From Paragyromitra xinjiangensis (taxonomy: Eukaryota > Ascomycota > Pezizomycetes > Pezizales > Discinaceae), in contig JBCAMK010000014.1 in assembly GCA_038503065.1 (NCBI GenBank), positions 1,550,001 to 1,614,000 on the forward strand: a stretch of DNA of 64,000 nt. The letters are read 5' to 3'. Below are positions 11,491-21,803 of the stretch, in pieces; the first letter of the stretch is position 1, and every line of letters starts with the position of its first letter. Under the pieces are notes generated by a model. The model was not told the DNA's origin and made no database searches. It saw only the letters and a list, made by a program, of their open reading frames with translations. The translations under genes were made by a program, and so were the position numbers.

Positions 11491-11662
11491 TACAGTGAAA
11501 ACCAGTCATATGGCGGATCCGGTGTGTGGCGGACAGGGGTGCTTTTGGCAAAGGGACACAATATTCCCGAGCCGCACCACCAGCGGATATTGTGTCCCTC
11601 AACCAAAAAAATACCCCTGTCCGCCACACACCGGATCCGCCATATGACCGGTTTTCACTGTA
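11491..11662. mobile_element. Hairpin MITE, Tc1/mariner-like ends
   Basis: The arms 11491-11565 and about 11590-11662 are near-perfect inverted repeats. Their tips read CAGTGAAAACC and GGTTTTCACTG flanked by TA, so a TA target duplication is likely. Only about 25 bp lie between the arms, and the transcript could fold into one long hairpin. No transposase frame is present. CAGTG tips with TA duplication are typical of Tc1/mariner-derived MITEs. Confidence 0.75.
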
Positions 11663-12247
11663 CCGGCGGATATTTCGGGCCGGTGGGGGTACATGTGGGT
11701 ACGATGGAATCCTCGTATATTGGATTATTACTTTCGGCGGGAGGAGCAGTGGATCATAGAAGTTGAGTGTCCACGCTAAATGGATTTCGGAGAACCATAG
11801 CTTAAGGAATACGAACTAGGAAATCTGGACAGAATGGTAAAACCGGTAATGTCGAGGAAACGTCATGTAATTATTTTCTGAACAGCGCATACATAAAATA
11901 CTTTGGTAATAGAGATTTTTATGTTACGATCGGCTAGGCAGCAGAATAACCGGCTATATACCGTAGGTGTTTCTTGGATAGTTGGGATCTAGGATGAATT
12001 CTTCACTGGGTAGTAAACTCTCGATCATGATTGCTTGCGACGCGCTGAGTATTTAGGGTTTTCCTGTCATACGCCCCTACTTGTTCTTTGATCTTCGCTT
12101 TCCTTCGCTATTACTACCTTCTATCACCATCACCGGATATCGAAGGTTGAATAAAAGCAGCTAACGAGCGAGTTCTAGCAGTCCTCATATTTCAACACTT
12201 GAATTAATTGTGGCTGCTTTGACGCAACCGCAGCGATAATTGATACA
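11663..12247. other. Intergenic; upstream region of the next gene
   Basis: Apart from the MITE and repeat copy A to the left, I see no gene or RNA. The last 150 bp, ahead of ATG 12248, are pyrimidine-rich (about 12065-12130), as is common near fungal transcription starts. Confidence 0.4.
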
Positions 12248-13072
12248 ATGGTCCTGACGAGGGCATCTTTTCGAACCAATAAGAATACAGCAGTAGAGAC
12301 GTCAGAAATTGAGAATAAAATAATGGAATCTGGAGGTGATGATCTGGATACGTTAGTGGAAAGATGCTCCTCTCCAGTACACAGGGCCGACTCCCAAGCC
12401 CCTGATAGGTGTGTCTCTGTGGAAGAGTCTGTTCCTGTTATGGATGATATACAGGTGATGAATGAGCAGGCTTTAAGTCAATCCGAACCTACCCCTGAGC
12501 CTATATCAGTGCTTCCCTTGGACCGTTCTCCCGCTACTGATCGAGTCTGTACTACACGTGATGGATTGATATCTTCACCAAGTAGTACGTGTGAATTAGT
12601 GCTTCTGAACGAGTTTCAGGCAGCTTACGAGAGATCACCGTCATCAGACACTATTCTTGATCCTGTCAATTCGGATAATGAACCGCAGTCCCTTGAGAGT
12701 GGATCACCACCGGCAGTCATTTTACAAGAGTTTATGACAGAGATGGCAGTCTGGCAGGAAGATATGGAAAGTGATATACGGGCTAGATTACAGACATACA
12801 GAGAGGGCTTGAGACCACAAGCCTCCAATCCTGTGACACTCGCTATGAGCAATTCCGGAATAGGAGTCGGTCAGAAGGTAACGATAACTGAAGTGCTGGA
12901 AAGCGGACAACTGTCGGTGTACGATAAGATTAGGGTTGATGAACAGAAAATAAAAACCTTGGAGTCACGGGTTGAACTGCTAGATGCTGTGGTGGATGAT
13001 CTGTTGGAACTGCTGGAGAGCTATAAGGATCAAGCTCGGGAGACTTCTGATTGGACCGAGCAGTGGGTTTAA
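12248..13072 (+). CDS. Hypothetical coiled-coil protein (274 aa)
   Basis: A single uninterrupted frame starts at an ATG in the context ATACAATGG, a good fungal start. The first 150 or so residues are acidic, Ser/Pro-rich and probably disordered. The C-terminal third is helical with heptad-like leucines (about residues 228-268, including VELLDAVVDDLLELLESYKD), indicating a coiled coil for oligomerisation. There is no signal peptide, membrane helix or catalytic motif. I do not recognise the family. It stands alone between the repeat region and the convergent F-box gene. Confidence 0.6.
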   Translation: MVLTRASFRTNKNTAVETSEIENKIMESGGDDLDTLVERCSSPVHRADSQAPDRCVSVEESVPVMDDIQVMNEQALSQSEPTPEPISVLPLDRSPATDRVCTTRDGLISSPSSTCELVLLNEFQAAYERSPSSDTILDPVNSDNEPQSLESGSPPAVILQEFMTEMAVWQEDMESDIRARLQTYREGLRPQASNPVTLAMSNSGIGVGQKVTITEVLESGQLSVYDKIRVDEQKIKTLESRVELLDAVVDDLLELLESYKDQARETSDWTEQWV

Positions 13073-13451
13073 AAGATAGGGCAAGGTTTTATAAGGCATT
13101 GCTTTCTAGAATGACGTTAAGTCAATGGAGAGATGGGTTTGGATTTGGTAAAGTTTCTTGGGTTAACTTTGTGTTTGTACGTAGCTGCTAGGCACTGAGG
13201 ACGTTGCATAAAACGTGTATAGCTTACTTACACTCTATGCAGCGCAAAACAAATTGTCTGGTAGGACTCATCGCTTAGAAAACAACTTCCGGCGAGCAAA
13301 TTTCTTGCGTTTTGTATCTCGTAGACCTTGGTGTCATATCTCCATGCGAATACATGTACCTGTGCAAATTGCAGGTTTAAAATAAACTGTGAAGCTCTCT
13401 CTTGCGGGAATAAAAGTAATGGAAATAAGAGACGTCTCCAACACTGAAACA

Positions 13452-15322
13452 TTAACCCATCATGTCTTTTTTTCTGAGATAGGTCACGCGTGACCTAAAC
13501 CCTGTGCGCAACTCTGTGCATACTTTCTTCTCTACAAAGGTCATTAGCTTGCGGTGAATAATCTCTTTTTCAACAGTGGAACTCACCAGCCATTCGTCCC
13601 AGTCATCATACCTGGCCAACCCGGTGCCTCGTGAAAGTTCTGTCGCCAATACCCTCCCACCAACTTTCATAGGCCCATCCCACCGCATACCCCCGTTACT
13701 AAGCCGAACCCTCTCCCAAACCATCATGAACACCTCCCAGTGTTCTCCAATCTCCACATCATCCACAGCGAACCATCTGCTGTTACCATCAAGTACACAC
13801 AAGAATCGGAGAGATGGCCATTTGGAAAGATCCGCTGCTTGGCGCTCGATCGAATTCAGAATATGCGTCACGTTCTCGGCATCTTCAGAGGCCATTACTA
13901 TCCGAAAAGTCCGAAGTTTTGGCGCGTTCATTAAGTGGTCAAGGCCCCAGATCTACTCCAGTTTATTAGCACAAGAGAATTCACGAGGAAGGTGGCAGGA
14001 AATATAGAACTATTGAACTTACAGCCCTTTCTGCTCCCTCATTTACGCCTAGTAGGGGATATGGCATTCCTATCCCAAGGTCTTCTAGATTCTTAAACCC
14101 CAATAGTGAATCCAAAAAATCTTCTTCGTCTGTATAAGTAGGAAGGAACAACTTCCGCAAACTTTGAGCATGCGTTCTCAGAAACCCTAAGCTCGAACCC
14201 TCTTCGCCATATGGATTATCAACACGGCAGCCAATAAACGAGATTTCTTCCAAGCCACTCAGCCCCCTCAAGAATCTTGAAACTCCAAGTCCGTCCTCAT
14301 TATCGTCGCAATCAACGAAACGCAACACTTTGAGTCTGGAGAGGAATTCGGGTTGTGTATTCAGGGTTTCGGAAATATTCATTTTCTGAAACAACCCGTA
14401 AACGTCACCTCCACAATCGAAAGTCAAACTTGTGCAAGACTGCACATCTATTATTCCCGCCGCGAATACATTCGGTGTGTAGTTTTCGTACGGACTGGAG
14501 ATCTCGAGGATGGTAGGTTTTATACGGCCTAGCTGTGTGGGAGAGCGTGGTGGCACCATTCTAGCGTCGGGGAATAATTTGACACATAACTCGCCTGAGA
14601 TACGGAGAACCTTGATGTTTGAAGAATGTTCGATCATTAACTGGAGAGTCTCGATAGTACGAGCAGTCGGCCTCCGGCAGCCGATAGCTAATTTTGCTAA
14701 ACCGTCGATATTACCCTCACCAGCCGGAAGGCGGTATAGTGGTTCATCATTGTCTCTTTCGAGCCCAAGATTGATATCTTTCAGGCTGCCGCCGGCAGAT
14801 AGCATAGAAAGTATCCCTATTACTTCGGGGATAGGGAACTGGCTTTGTATCCGCCAACTGGATGCAAGTTAGCCGTGTGCAACCCGAGTGTTATATAGAA
14901 ACCCTTACTTAAACATATTGAGTCTCGGCATCTTCACCAGTGCCGGTATCATCCCCATATATATCTTCTTCATTACATCCGAACGATACTCCGGATCCCA
15001 TTTGGTAAATGCATCCATTCCACTTACAGTGAAAGTTTGCACATATTCTCCCCATCCCTTATCGCTCGCCAGTCCCTCCAAAGCTGCAATCGACGCAGCT
15101 ATTCCTTTCTCATCCGGGAAGTAAAGACTAAGATAGAAGTCTTTGTATAGAAGAGGTCCAGCAACGGAGTTTAGATACCGCGAACAACGACTAACTCGCG
15201 ATAAATCGACCAAAGATCCTGGCAGGTAGCTCAGAATCTCGCGTAGTATCTATTCGCGTGGGTTAGCAAGTGACGAACATGTAGGTGCGTTCTCGACTTA
15301 CTTCAACCGGGAGGTTAATCAT
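13452..15322 (-). CDS. F-box protein with LRR-like C-terminus (565 aa)
   Basis: CDS complement(join(13452..13952,14023..14857,14909..15249,15302..15322)). All four exons join in frame with GT-AG introns of 52, 51 and 70 nt. Exon 1 encodes only seven residues (MINLPVE). Joined to exon 2 it completes an F-box at residues 1-45 (INLPVEILREILSYLPGSL). The rest resembles irregular leucine-rich substrate-recognition regions, with elements such as LKVLRFVDCDDNEDGL and LEEISFIGCRVDN. F-box proteins bind Skp1 in SCF ubiquitin ligases and pick substrates through the C-terminal part. The substrate cannot be told. A start inside exon 2 would lose the first half of the F-box, so the 21-nt first exon is the better model. 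Confidence 0.8.
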
Positions 15323-17102
15323 GGTGAGTTTACAAGCTACCGCAAGAGGACCACGTTTATTGAAACTGATCATTACTTACAAGGAATGGTGCTCTGAGTG
15401 ATGATGGCCTGGGTAGTTATCGCGAGATATGGGCGTGGCAGGATTGTCACGGTCCTAACCAAATCTGGCTGGCTACCCCTCAGCTTGCGGCGCAGAAATA
15501 AAAAAGGGAAATACAGGGAAACATGGAAATTATGTCGAATTTCTATTTCTAGAGCTATGTAGAGGAGCTCCTCGTCACTCATTTTTGCATAGCTAGTGCT
15601 AAATTGGTTCTAAGCGTGTATGAAATATCAATCAATCAATCAATCAATCGAATTGGTTCTAATAACTAAGACCCCTAACCCTACTTTTGTTCTTTATCTC
15701 TACTGGTACAACGATTTTATGTCACAACTCTACAACACTAGTATATCACTTCCTTTTCTTGATATGGTTCAGCCGCCTGCATGCACGTGGCTGCTAGAGC
15801 GTTCTCCGGTACATCTCAGACGCTGTAGAAAAAACCTGGGTTTCCGTGTTCGGCTTGCTAGGGGGTAGGGTTAAATTTATCGACAGTGTATTATTTAATA
15901 GGTAGTACGGATGACGTAGGGTAAGTATCCCGCCAAGAACTTATGACCTCGGCTAAACTCGGACCGCAAGACGAGTGATAGTTCGTGATAGTAACAAATA
16001 GGTTTATGCAAAATGTTGAAACCCTGGGTGGGGGTAGGGGGCTAGGAGAGCTCCTTGGGTTGTAGAGTACCATACGAACCGGTTTTTCTTAATGTGTGCG
16101 GGTGTATGGCTAACGGATAGATGGAAACGTCGGACAAAGCGAGGTGCTAAGACGAATCGTCTGCGTTGCCTTCTGGACTTGAGATACTCTAGGACTTACC
16201 TAGGACTTGAAACAGCGGTTGGTGGAGCTTCAGTATGGGTGATTTCGCGTTTGGGTGAGGTAGAGTATGTTACACATTGTTGTACAAAACCGGCCTGATA
16301 TGATGCTGCATGGCCGATGGAAAACCAACTAGGTACTTGAAGCCGACTGGTATGAATCGATGGGTTAGGGTTAGATATTTCGTTGTGACGTAGCCGAATC
16401 TCAGCCCGCGGACATCCTCGGAAGAAATGGCGCGGTGACCGAACCACTTCATATGAACCAGATCCGTTTTATTCCTCGGGATGCAATACTCAGACAACCC
16501 ACAGGTGCGTTGGCAATTGGCTTCAAGTACCGCGCGGCCCGCGTATGATCTTGCAAGCCGTGGGATAGGGCCAACCTCCTCGCTTTCAGTTCGCCTTCCA
16601 AGACTTTGTGTGGGTTTCTCCTGCCTCATTTATTATTCTCTTTTATTCACTTATCACTATATTCTTTGGAATTACGTTCACTGTGGTGCAGTTTGTGCTA
16701 TTGCTTTACTTACATTGCCCTTTACAGCAAGTTACGGATATCTTTGCTAGCAGAAACGAGTGGTATTTGTTTCCCCAACCACTATGAGAGTGCTGCCTCT
16801 CGATTAAGAGGAATCGACATACTTATCACTGATGCTAGTGGGACAACGTTTAGATCTACTTTGCCATTGTGAGTATTCAACACCAACCACATCTACAAGC
16901 CTACATCTACTGAATGGATGCTCATCACATATGATCGTCCAGGATTTCTAGCACACTTCATCGCTTCTTCAGATACACGTACTTTTATTGCACCCTCACT
17001 CTTAGATAAGTGTGAGCTCTCCCAAAAACCTTCTATCCTGACCGTTATTGACACCTTCGGCTTCACAGGGATCCCCTAACACCACGCTAGCCCCTTCCCA
17101 CA
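15323..17102. other. Intergenic with a short ATCA microsatellite
   Basis: No supportable gene is present. Five ATCA units lie at 15627-15649, flanked by a direct repeat of AATTGGTTCTAA (about 15602 and 15651). Short frames at 16196-16872 have no domain. The 200 bp before 17103 may be the promoter of the next gene. Confidence 0.45.
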
Positions 17103-18590
17103 ATGCCAGATATTGTCATTGGTATCAATGATATAACCCGAGGATACCTTATAAACCCCGAAGCTATACACTACTCATGCGAGTTACCATACCCCTCCTG
17201 GAGACTCGAGTCTCCGCCCAACAGAGAATCAGACCATTCCATTCCAGCCCCGGCCAGGATTCATGATGAGAGAGTACTAGTTCGACAACGTCCTGTACCC
17301 GATAAAACACAATCCCCCGAGCAACCCTCACCACATTTCTGGTTTGGCGAAGAAGCAACCCCTAGTGCACCCGATCATCGGGAGATATCTACCTCGGTTA
17401 AACAAGGCTCCCTTCGTCCGGCTTCGTTATCTATAGGGTCACTAGATGATGCAAACGCTACACGATCGCCTTCCGTACTGCAGGTTCTCAGATCCACACA
17501 GACACCTAATCGTTGCGTAGCAGGAAACGCTAGATCGCCTTCGTTGGCTTTGTATAAAGAGTATGATAACCGTCTTCAGTTCCACGAGAGACACCTTCAG
17601 TTCCAAGAGCTTCCATCGAGGTGTAGGTTTACATTTTGGCTCGACGGGCTGCCGGAGCCGTGTAGTAGCCACACCGCCTTGAAAGATAAGTTCAGGGAGA
17701 CAAAACCAGGGTCATGGGCATTTCACCACAACCCTAAACCTACTGGATCGGATGATCAGGATGCGGCTTGTCAAAGCGGGGATTGTCCTTCGTCTAGGGG
17801 GAAACCTCGATCAAGCGAGCGAACCCATCATCAAACGAAAACCCGGCTAACAACTGCATCTTCGTCTCAAGTGAAGGGGACAGTAATGGTTGACGAGTTG
17901 CCTTCGGTTAACCTTGGGAGGTCCCTCCCGAATGAAGATATATCGAAGATTCTCAACACCTGCAAACCGTCATATCCTCGGGAGAACCCAGTGGGAGACG
18001 ATACTTTCGAGATACCACCCTCGGAGCTTTCTTCTCCCGATTCCCAAAGTTATGGGGGTAAAGAGATTCAAACCGCGGAAAACGTTGGATTTTATCGTCC
18101 CCCGAGCAGCGGAACCACGTCTAATACATCTAGATCTTCCGAAGTTGACAGAGTCCAACCCAACACTTCCTCTAACCGCCTCGGATCAAACCAAGACTCG
18201 TGCAGGTATTCCCAGAGCTCATCTGGGAGTTCCCAGTATTATGTAAACGACAATCCACCACCAGCCCCTACCTCTATCCACCAGTATTCATCAGACGAAT
18301 CCGATCAACATTCCACTAGACAGACATCGGATTCAAACACCGACGGGAACCCCTATACCCCACCTCATAGCCTCGAAACTTCCAAGGAACTTCCTCGATC
18401 CTCAATGCGTGGTAGACAGAGCCTACTCTACAGCCATCCTTCTAGTAGTTTCGAGACCGCCCCGCTTCATCAGGGTGTTCGGGTTGACGCGCTGACACCG
18501 CCGTTAAGCTTGAAATCGGTGCTTGTTGATGGTTCGGCTTCTGAGGTGTCTTTGTGGGGTTCGAGTCCTTTTTGTTGTAGGTGTATCTAG
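17103..18590 (+). CDS. Hypothetical disordered protein (495 aa)
   Basis: One long intron-free frame starts at an ATG in the context CACAATGCC. After a short head (about residues 1-35) that could be ordered, the protein is rich in Ser, Pro, Thr, Arg and Gln and looks intrinsically disordered throughout. A slightly less biased patch (about 155-195) contains FHERHLQFQELPSRCRFTFW. The last residues are CCRCI, a cysteine-rich end that could be lipidated but is not a clean CAAX box. No catalytic motif, signal peptide or membrane helix is seen. The function is unknown. The frame length in a stop-rich region supports a real gene. Confidence 0.6.
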   Translation: MPDIVIGINDITRGYLINPEAIHYSCELPYPSWRLESPPNRESDHSIPAPARIHDERVLVRQRPVPDKTQSPEQPSPHFWFGEEATPSAPDHREISTSVKQGSLRPASLSIGSLDDANATRSPSVLQVLRSTQTPNRCVAGNARSPSLALYKEYDNRLQFHERHLQFQELPSRCRFTFWLDGLPEPCSSHTALKDKFRETKPGSWAFHHNPKPTGSDDQDAACQSGDCPSSRGKPRSSERTHHQTKTRLTTASSSQVKGTVMVDELPSVNLGRSLPNEDISKILNTCKPSYPRENPVGDDTFEIPPSELSSPDSQSYGGKEIQTAENVGFYRPPSSGTTSNTSRSSEVDRVQPNTSSNRLGSNQDSCRYSQSSSGSSQYYVNDNPPPAPTSIHQYSSDESDQHSTRQTSDSNTDGNPYTPPHSLETSKELPRSSMRGRQSLLYSHPSSSFETAPLHQGVRVDALTPPLSLKSVLVDGSASEVSLWGSSPFCCRCI

Positions 18591-19148
18591 CGGTGGAGGA
18601 TGACAGAACTGGGGGACTGTGGTTTTGGGATGGGGTTTTGGTTGTTTGGATCGGCGGGAGTCTAAAGTACTGTTGAGATTTTGTTGATCATGTTCTTCCG
18701 GCGCATATGGGGATATTGTTTCTGGCTAGACTCGAAGAAAACGCAAGGGATTTTTTTCAGGTGGCGAGGCCGGTTATTTTTGAGGTACCTTATCCGAATA
18801 GCAAATAAGCGAGCCTGGTGTGCACTTTGTGCTGTAGAGTGTTGGGTTTCTATTTTTCAACCAATCAAGGGAATAAGAGTCAAAAACGGAAGTTCCAGTC
18901 GTATTACTTAAAATAGATGTGTTTTGTAGTCTACTACAGAATAGATACCCACTACCCATATCGGGGCTAGACAGCCACTAAAATTTAGTTTTACTTGCTA
19001 GCATGGTGCGCCGCTTCTAACTCGAGATGCAGAAAATCGCAACGACCCCTGGTCGGAGCACGAAAACCCGTTGTTGCATCCCAACACCCAACACCCAACA
19101 CCCAACACTATAAACAAATATTTCCAGTCCACGAACATCAAGCACTAA
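18591..19148. other. Intergenic with 7-bp tandem repeat
   Basis: No gene is seen. Four exact CCAACAC units lie at 19081-19108, just upstream of the tRNA. Confidence 0.5.
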
Positions 19149-19249
19149 GGTAGGATGGCCGAGTTGGTTATGGCGCCAGGTTAAGGTCTTAATCTTAACA
19201 CAGTATCCTGGTTCGGAAACGAGCGTGGGTTCAAGTCCCACTCCTATCA
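19149..19249 (+). tRNA. trnL-AAG: tRNA-Leu(AAG) with intron
   Basis: The acceptor stem GGTAGGA pairs with TCCTATC (one G-T). A-box-like TGGCCGAGTTGG and B-box GGTTCAAGTCC are present. The anticodon stem CCAGG/CCTGG encloses loop TTAAGG, giving anticodon AAG. An intron of about 19-20 nt follows position 37 and contains CTTAA, complementary to the anticodon loop, as in many eukaryotic tRNA introns. A long variable arm (TCG-GAAA-CGA) marks it as type II. The T stem is GTGGG/CCCAC. It should read CTT and, with inosine at position 34, CTC leucine codons. Confidence 0.92.
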
Positions 19250-19255
19250 CTCATC

Positions 19256-19260
19256 TTTTT
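19256..19260 (+). terminator. Pol III T-run after tRNA-Leu
   Basis: Five T residues lie 7 nt past the tRNA 3' end, a minimal RNA polymerase III terminator. Confidence 0.7.
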
Positions 19261-19680
19261 GCTGTTGAGGGGAAAGGGTTTGGGGTAGGGGTTGTGATTT
19301 GTTTTTATGTGGATTGGATGTTGTGGGTTTATGAGTGGGGTGGGTGTTGTGGGGGGTCATCGGGAGTCACTCGGGTGCGTCCGTGTCTCGAGTGATATTT
19401 TATGATCTGTGAAGGGGGGCTTGATGCATCTTGGAGGAATTCGGTACTAGCCCTCTCTCATGATCTGCCCTTTCGATCATGTATGGTTGGGTTGATCTCT
19501 TGGAAGTATCGTTTACGGTTGGTCCGCGTTTCGGCAGGTCTCCGACATTCCCTTCCATGCACTATGCAACACGATACCTAAGATGAATGTGAACCTTCTA
19601 CCTTCTAATATTCCTTCTAGTATTACTGATTTTAATTCACTTACATAACTCAAAACCCACAATATCTACACCAAACCCAT
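19261..19680. other. Intergenic between tRNA-Leu and the DJ-1-like gene
   Basis: There is no frame of interest. The segment holds the 3' flank of the minus-strand DJ-1-like gene. Confidence 0.5.
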
Positions 19681-20593
19681 CTACACCGTCACCTCCTTCA
19701 AACACCTAACAAACTCCTCCGCGAACCCTTGTGCACTACTCGGTCCCTCCCCACTAACCAACTCCCTATCCCTCACCACCTTCGACACCAACGGAACCAT
19801 CGCAACCTCCACATTCGCCCCTGCCTCCCTCAACGCATCCTCAACCTTCTTCTCTAGTTTTGCACCCCACATAAGCTCATTACTCATCTCCTCTTTATTC
19901 GCGTAACACGTGACCCGGTACCCTTTATACGCGAACTCACCGTTCCCAACTAGTTGTGTTGATAGTAGTGCTATAGGGCCGTGACAGATCACCTGTTGCA
20001 ACACGTGAGCTTTGATTCCCGGGGAGGGGGAAGGTGAGGTGTTACGCCAGTCGGTTTCCCGTGAACATGGAAATGACTCAATATCCTACCGACATCACGA
20101 TCTTTCCCCAAATCCCCCATTGGGCCGTGACCACCGGGGATGAACACTCCTGTGTAGGATTGGAGTTCTTCGTCGCTGATGGAGGAGAGTGCGCGCGGGT
20201 TGTTGAGTTCTTGGTCGAGGTGTTTGATGAGGTCTTTTTCGCGGTTAAGTTCGTAGTAGTTGCCTGTTTGGTTAGTACGTGTTGGATGTAGAGGGGGGGA
20301 GGGGGTACCGAGGAACCAGAGGGAGGAGTCGGAGAGGGGGTCCATTTTGGGGGGTTGTGCGGATGGGGAGGCGAAGGTTATGGTGTAGTTGTTGGAGAGG
20401 AGGAGTTGGAGGGGTTGGGCGAGTTCTTTGAGGAAGTAGCTGGGTTGGGGTTAGTTTTGTGGGTTGGGACGGGGCGGGGGAGGGGGTGATGGGAGAAGTA
20501 CCCGGTTTCTTGGTCTACTTTTTGGTTATCTTTTTTGCGGATTGCAATGGAGTGGCAGCTGGAGAGGATTACGAGGACTTTAGGGGATGTCAT
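19681..20593 (-). CDS. DJ-1/PfpI family protein, Hsp31-like (265 aa)
   Basis: CDS complement(join(19681..19992,20046..20439,20502..20593)). The start is the ATG at 20591-20593 (MTSPKVLVILSS). Introns of 62 and 53 nt restore one frame. Landmarks of the glutamine-amidotransferase-like fold are present: FIPGGHGPMGDL in exon 2 and the nucleophile elbow VICHGPIALLS at the start of exon 3, with catalytic C165 followed by H166. The block KMDPLSDSSLWFL and the length match fungal Hsp31/glyoxalase III-type proteins. Members detoxify methylglyoxal without glutathione and act as stress chaperones in the cytosol. Which of these activities applies here is inference. Confidence 0.9.
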
Positions 20594-21803
20594 GGTTTCT
20601 AGTTTGTAGGATTGGTGGTGGATGTGGATTGGATGTTGTTGGGTTGGTGTTTTGGGTATTGGTTTGTTCAAGTGGGTTATATAAGTCCTCGAGATAGTTA
20701 CAGTGGTTGGTTACGCAGAGATGACGCTAAGAGGTATGGAAATAATTGCGTCACTTATCTAGACTTGGAGAAATTGTACCTCGGTTGTGGAGTAACTAGT
20801 CTGTAATGAGTTATGGCCCGGATGGTGTGTCCATGGTTTCATAGCGACTAACGAGTTAATGTATTAGTTTCCTTCTGCTTATTCACTTTCTGTGAGACTT
20901 GAAGGTTTAGCAAGGCACACGAACACCACTGGTAATACTAATAGTAGAGTAAAAGTAATGCAGCTAGATTATTCTAACCCCGAAGATATAGGGTTTAGTG
21001 CGTGCACCGGTACAGATATGGTTTCACTGATATCAATGGTCACAAGAAATGAGACATTTGCAATAGAATCCATTTTCGGACGTGGGTGAGATTTGTAGGC
21101 AACAAGCACCTATGACGTCATCAGAATCAATGAGGCTCTACCTAAGGTTAGGGGAAATCTTATCCCAACAGCGGGCCAACACCCAACCTTTTAAGACAAT
21201 AAGGCACGACTCGCTAGAACAGCTTCCTTATAGTGACCCTAATCCTATTGTTCCATCTTTACACCCCTTAATGCCATATTTAACGAAATTTGGGAACCTT
21301 CAATAACTAAGCCTAGGCCAAAGCTCCAGTCAAATTGTCTAGTTTGGATACCGGAAGCTTTCTCACACGTTTGGCCAGTTCGTGCTGACGTAGGGCTTGG
21401 TCCTGATAGGCTCGTGGGAATTATTACGCGGGAAGGGCAAACTGGTTCGTGGTTAACCAGAATCCACCAAACCACTATCATTTTTCACTTCAGCTTGATA
21501 GAGCTCTGCTACTTAGCTTCTCGTTAGCAAATTCCCTGGCGAAGTTGGAGTGGCGACATTTCCTTTGTCGGGGTTGGCGGCACCGAAAAATCAAGTACCA
21601 TCCTTCAAATTTCACCACCCTGTTTCGCATCTTACAACTCGAAGTTAAATTCCAGTGAAAAGAACAGTTAACGTTGAGATACTAGATGATCTGAGAACTA
21701 ATCTAAGAAGCTATGTATTTCTTTAAATAAGAAAAATAAGAACATGTAACGAACGTATGGGTTGAGAGAGCTCGCACACCAATTGATATGGTTAGCTCAC
21801 TAC
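20594..21803. other. Intergenic; no supportable gene
   Basis: Short frames at 20892-21658 have no domain or splice structure. The region separates the DJ-1-like gene from the 3' end of the first ankyrin-CorA gene. Confidence 0.5.

Noticed and set aside
19081..19108. Telomere-like or CRISPR-like short repeat
   Set aside because: It is only four CCAACAC units without spacers, and the unit is not a fungal telomere repeat. It is a simple tandem repeat.
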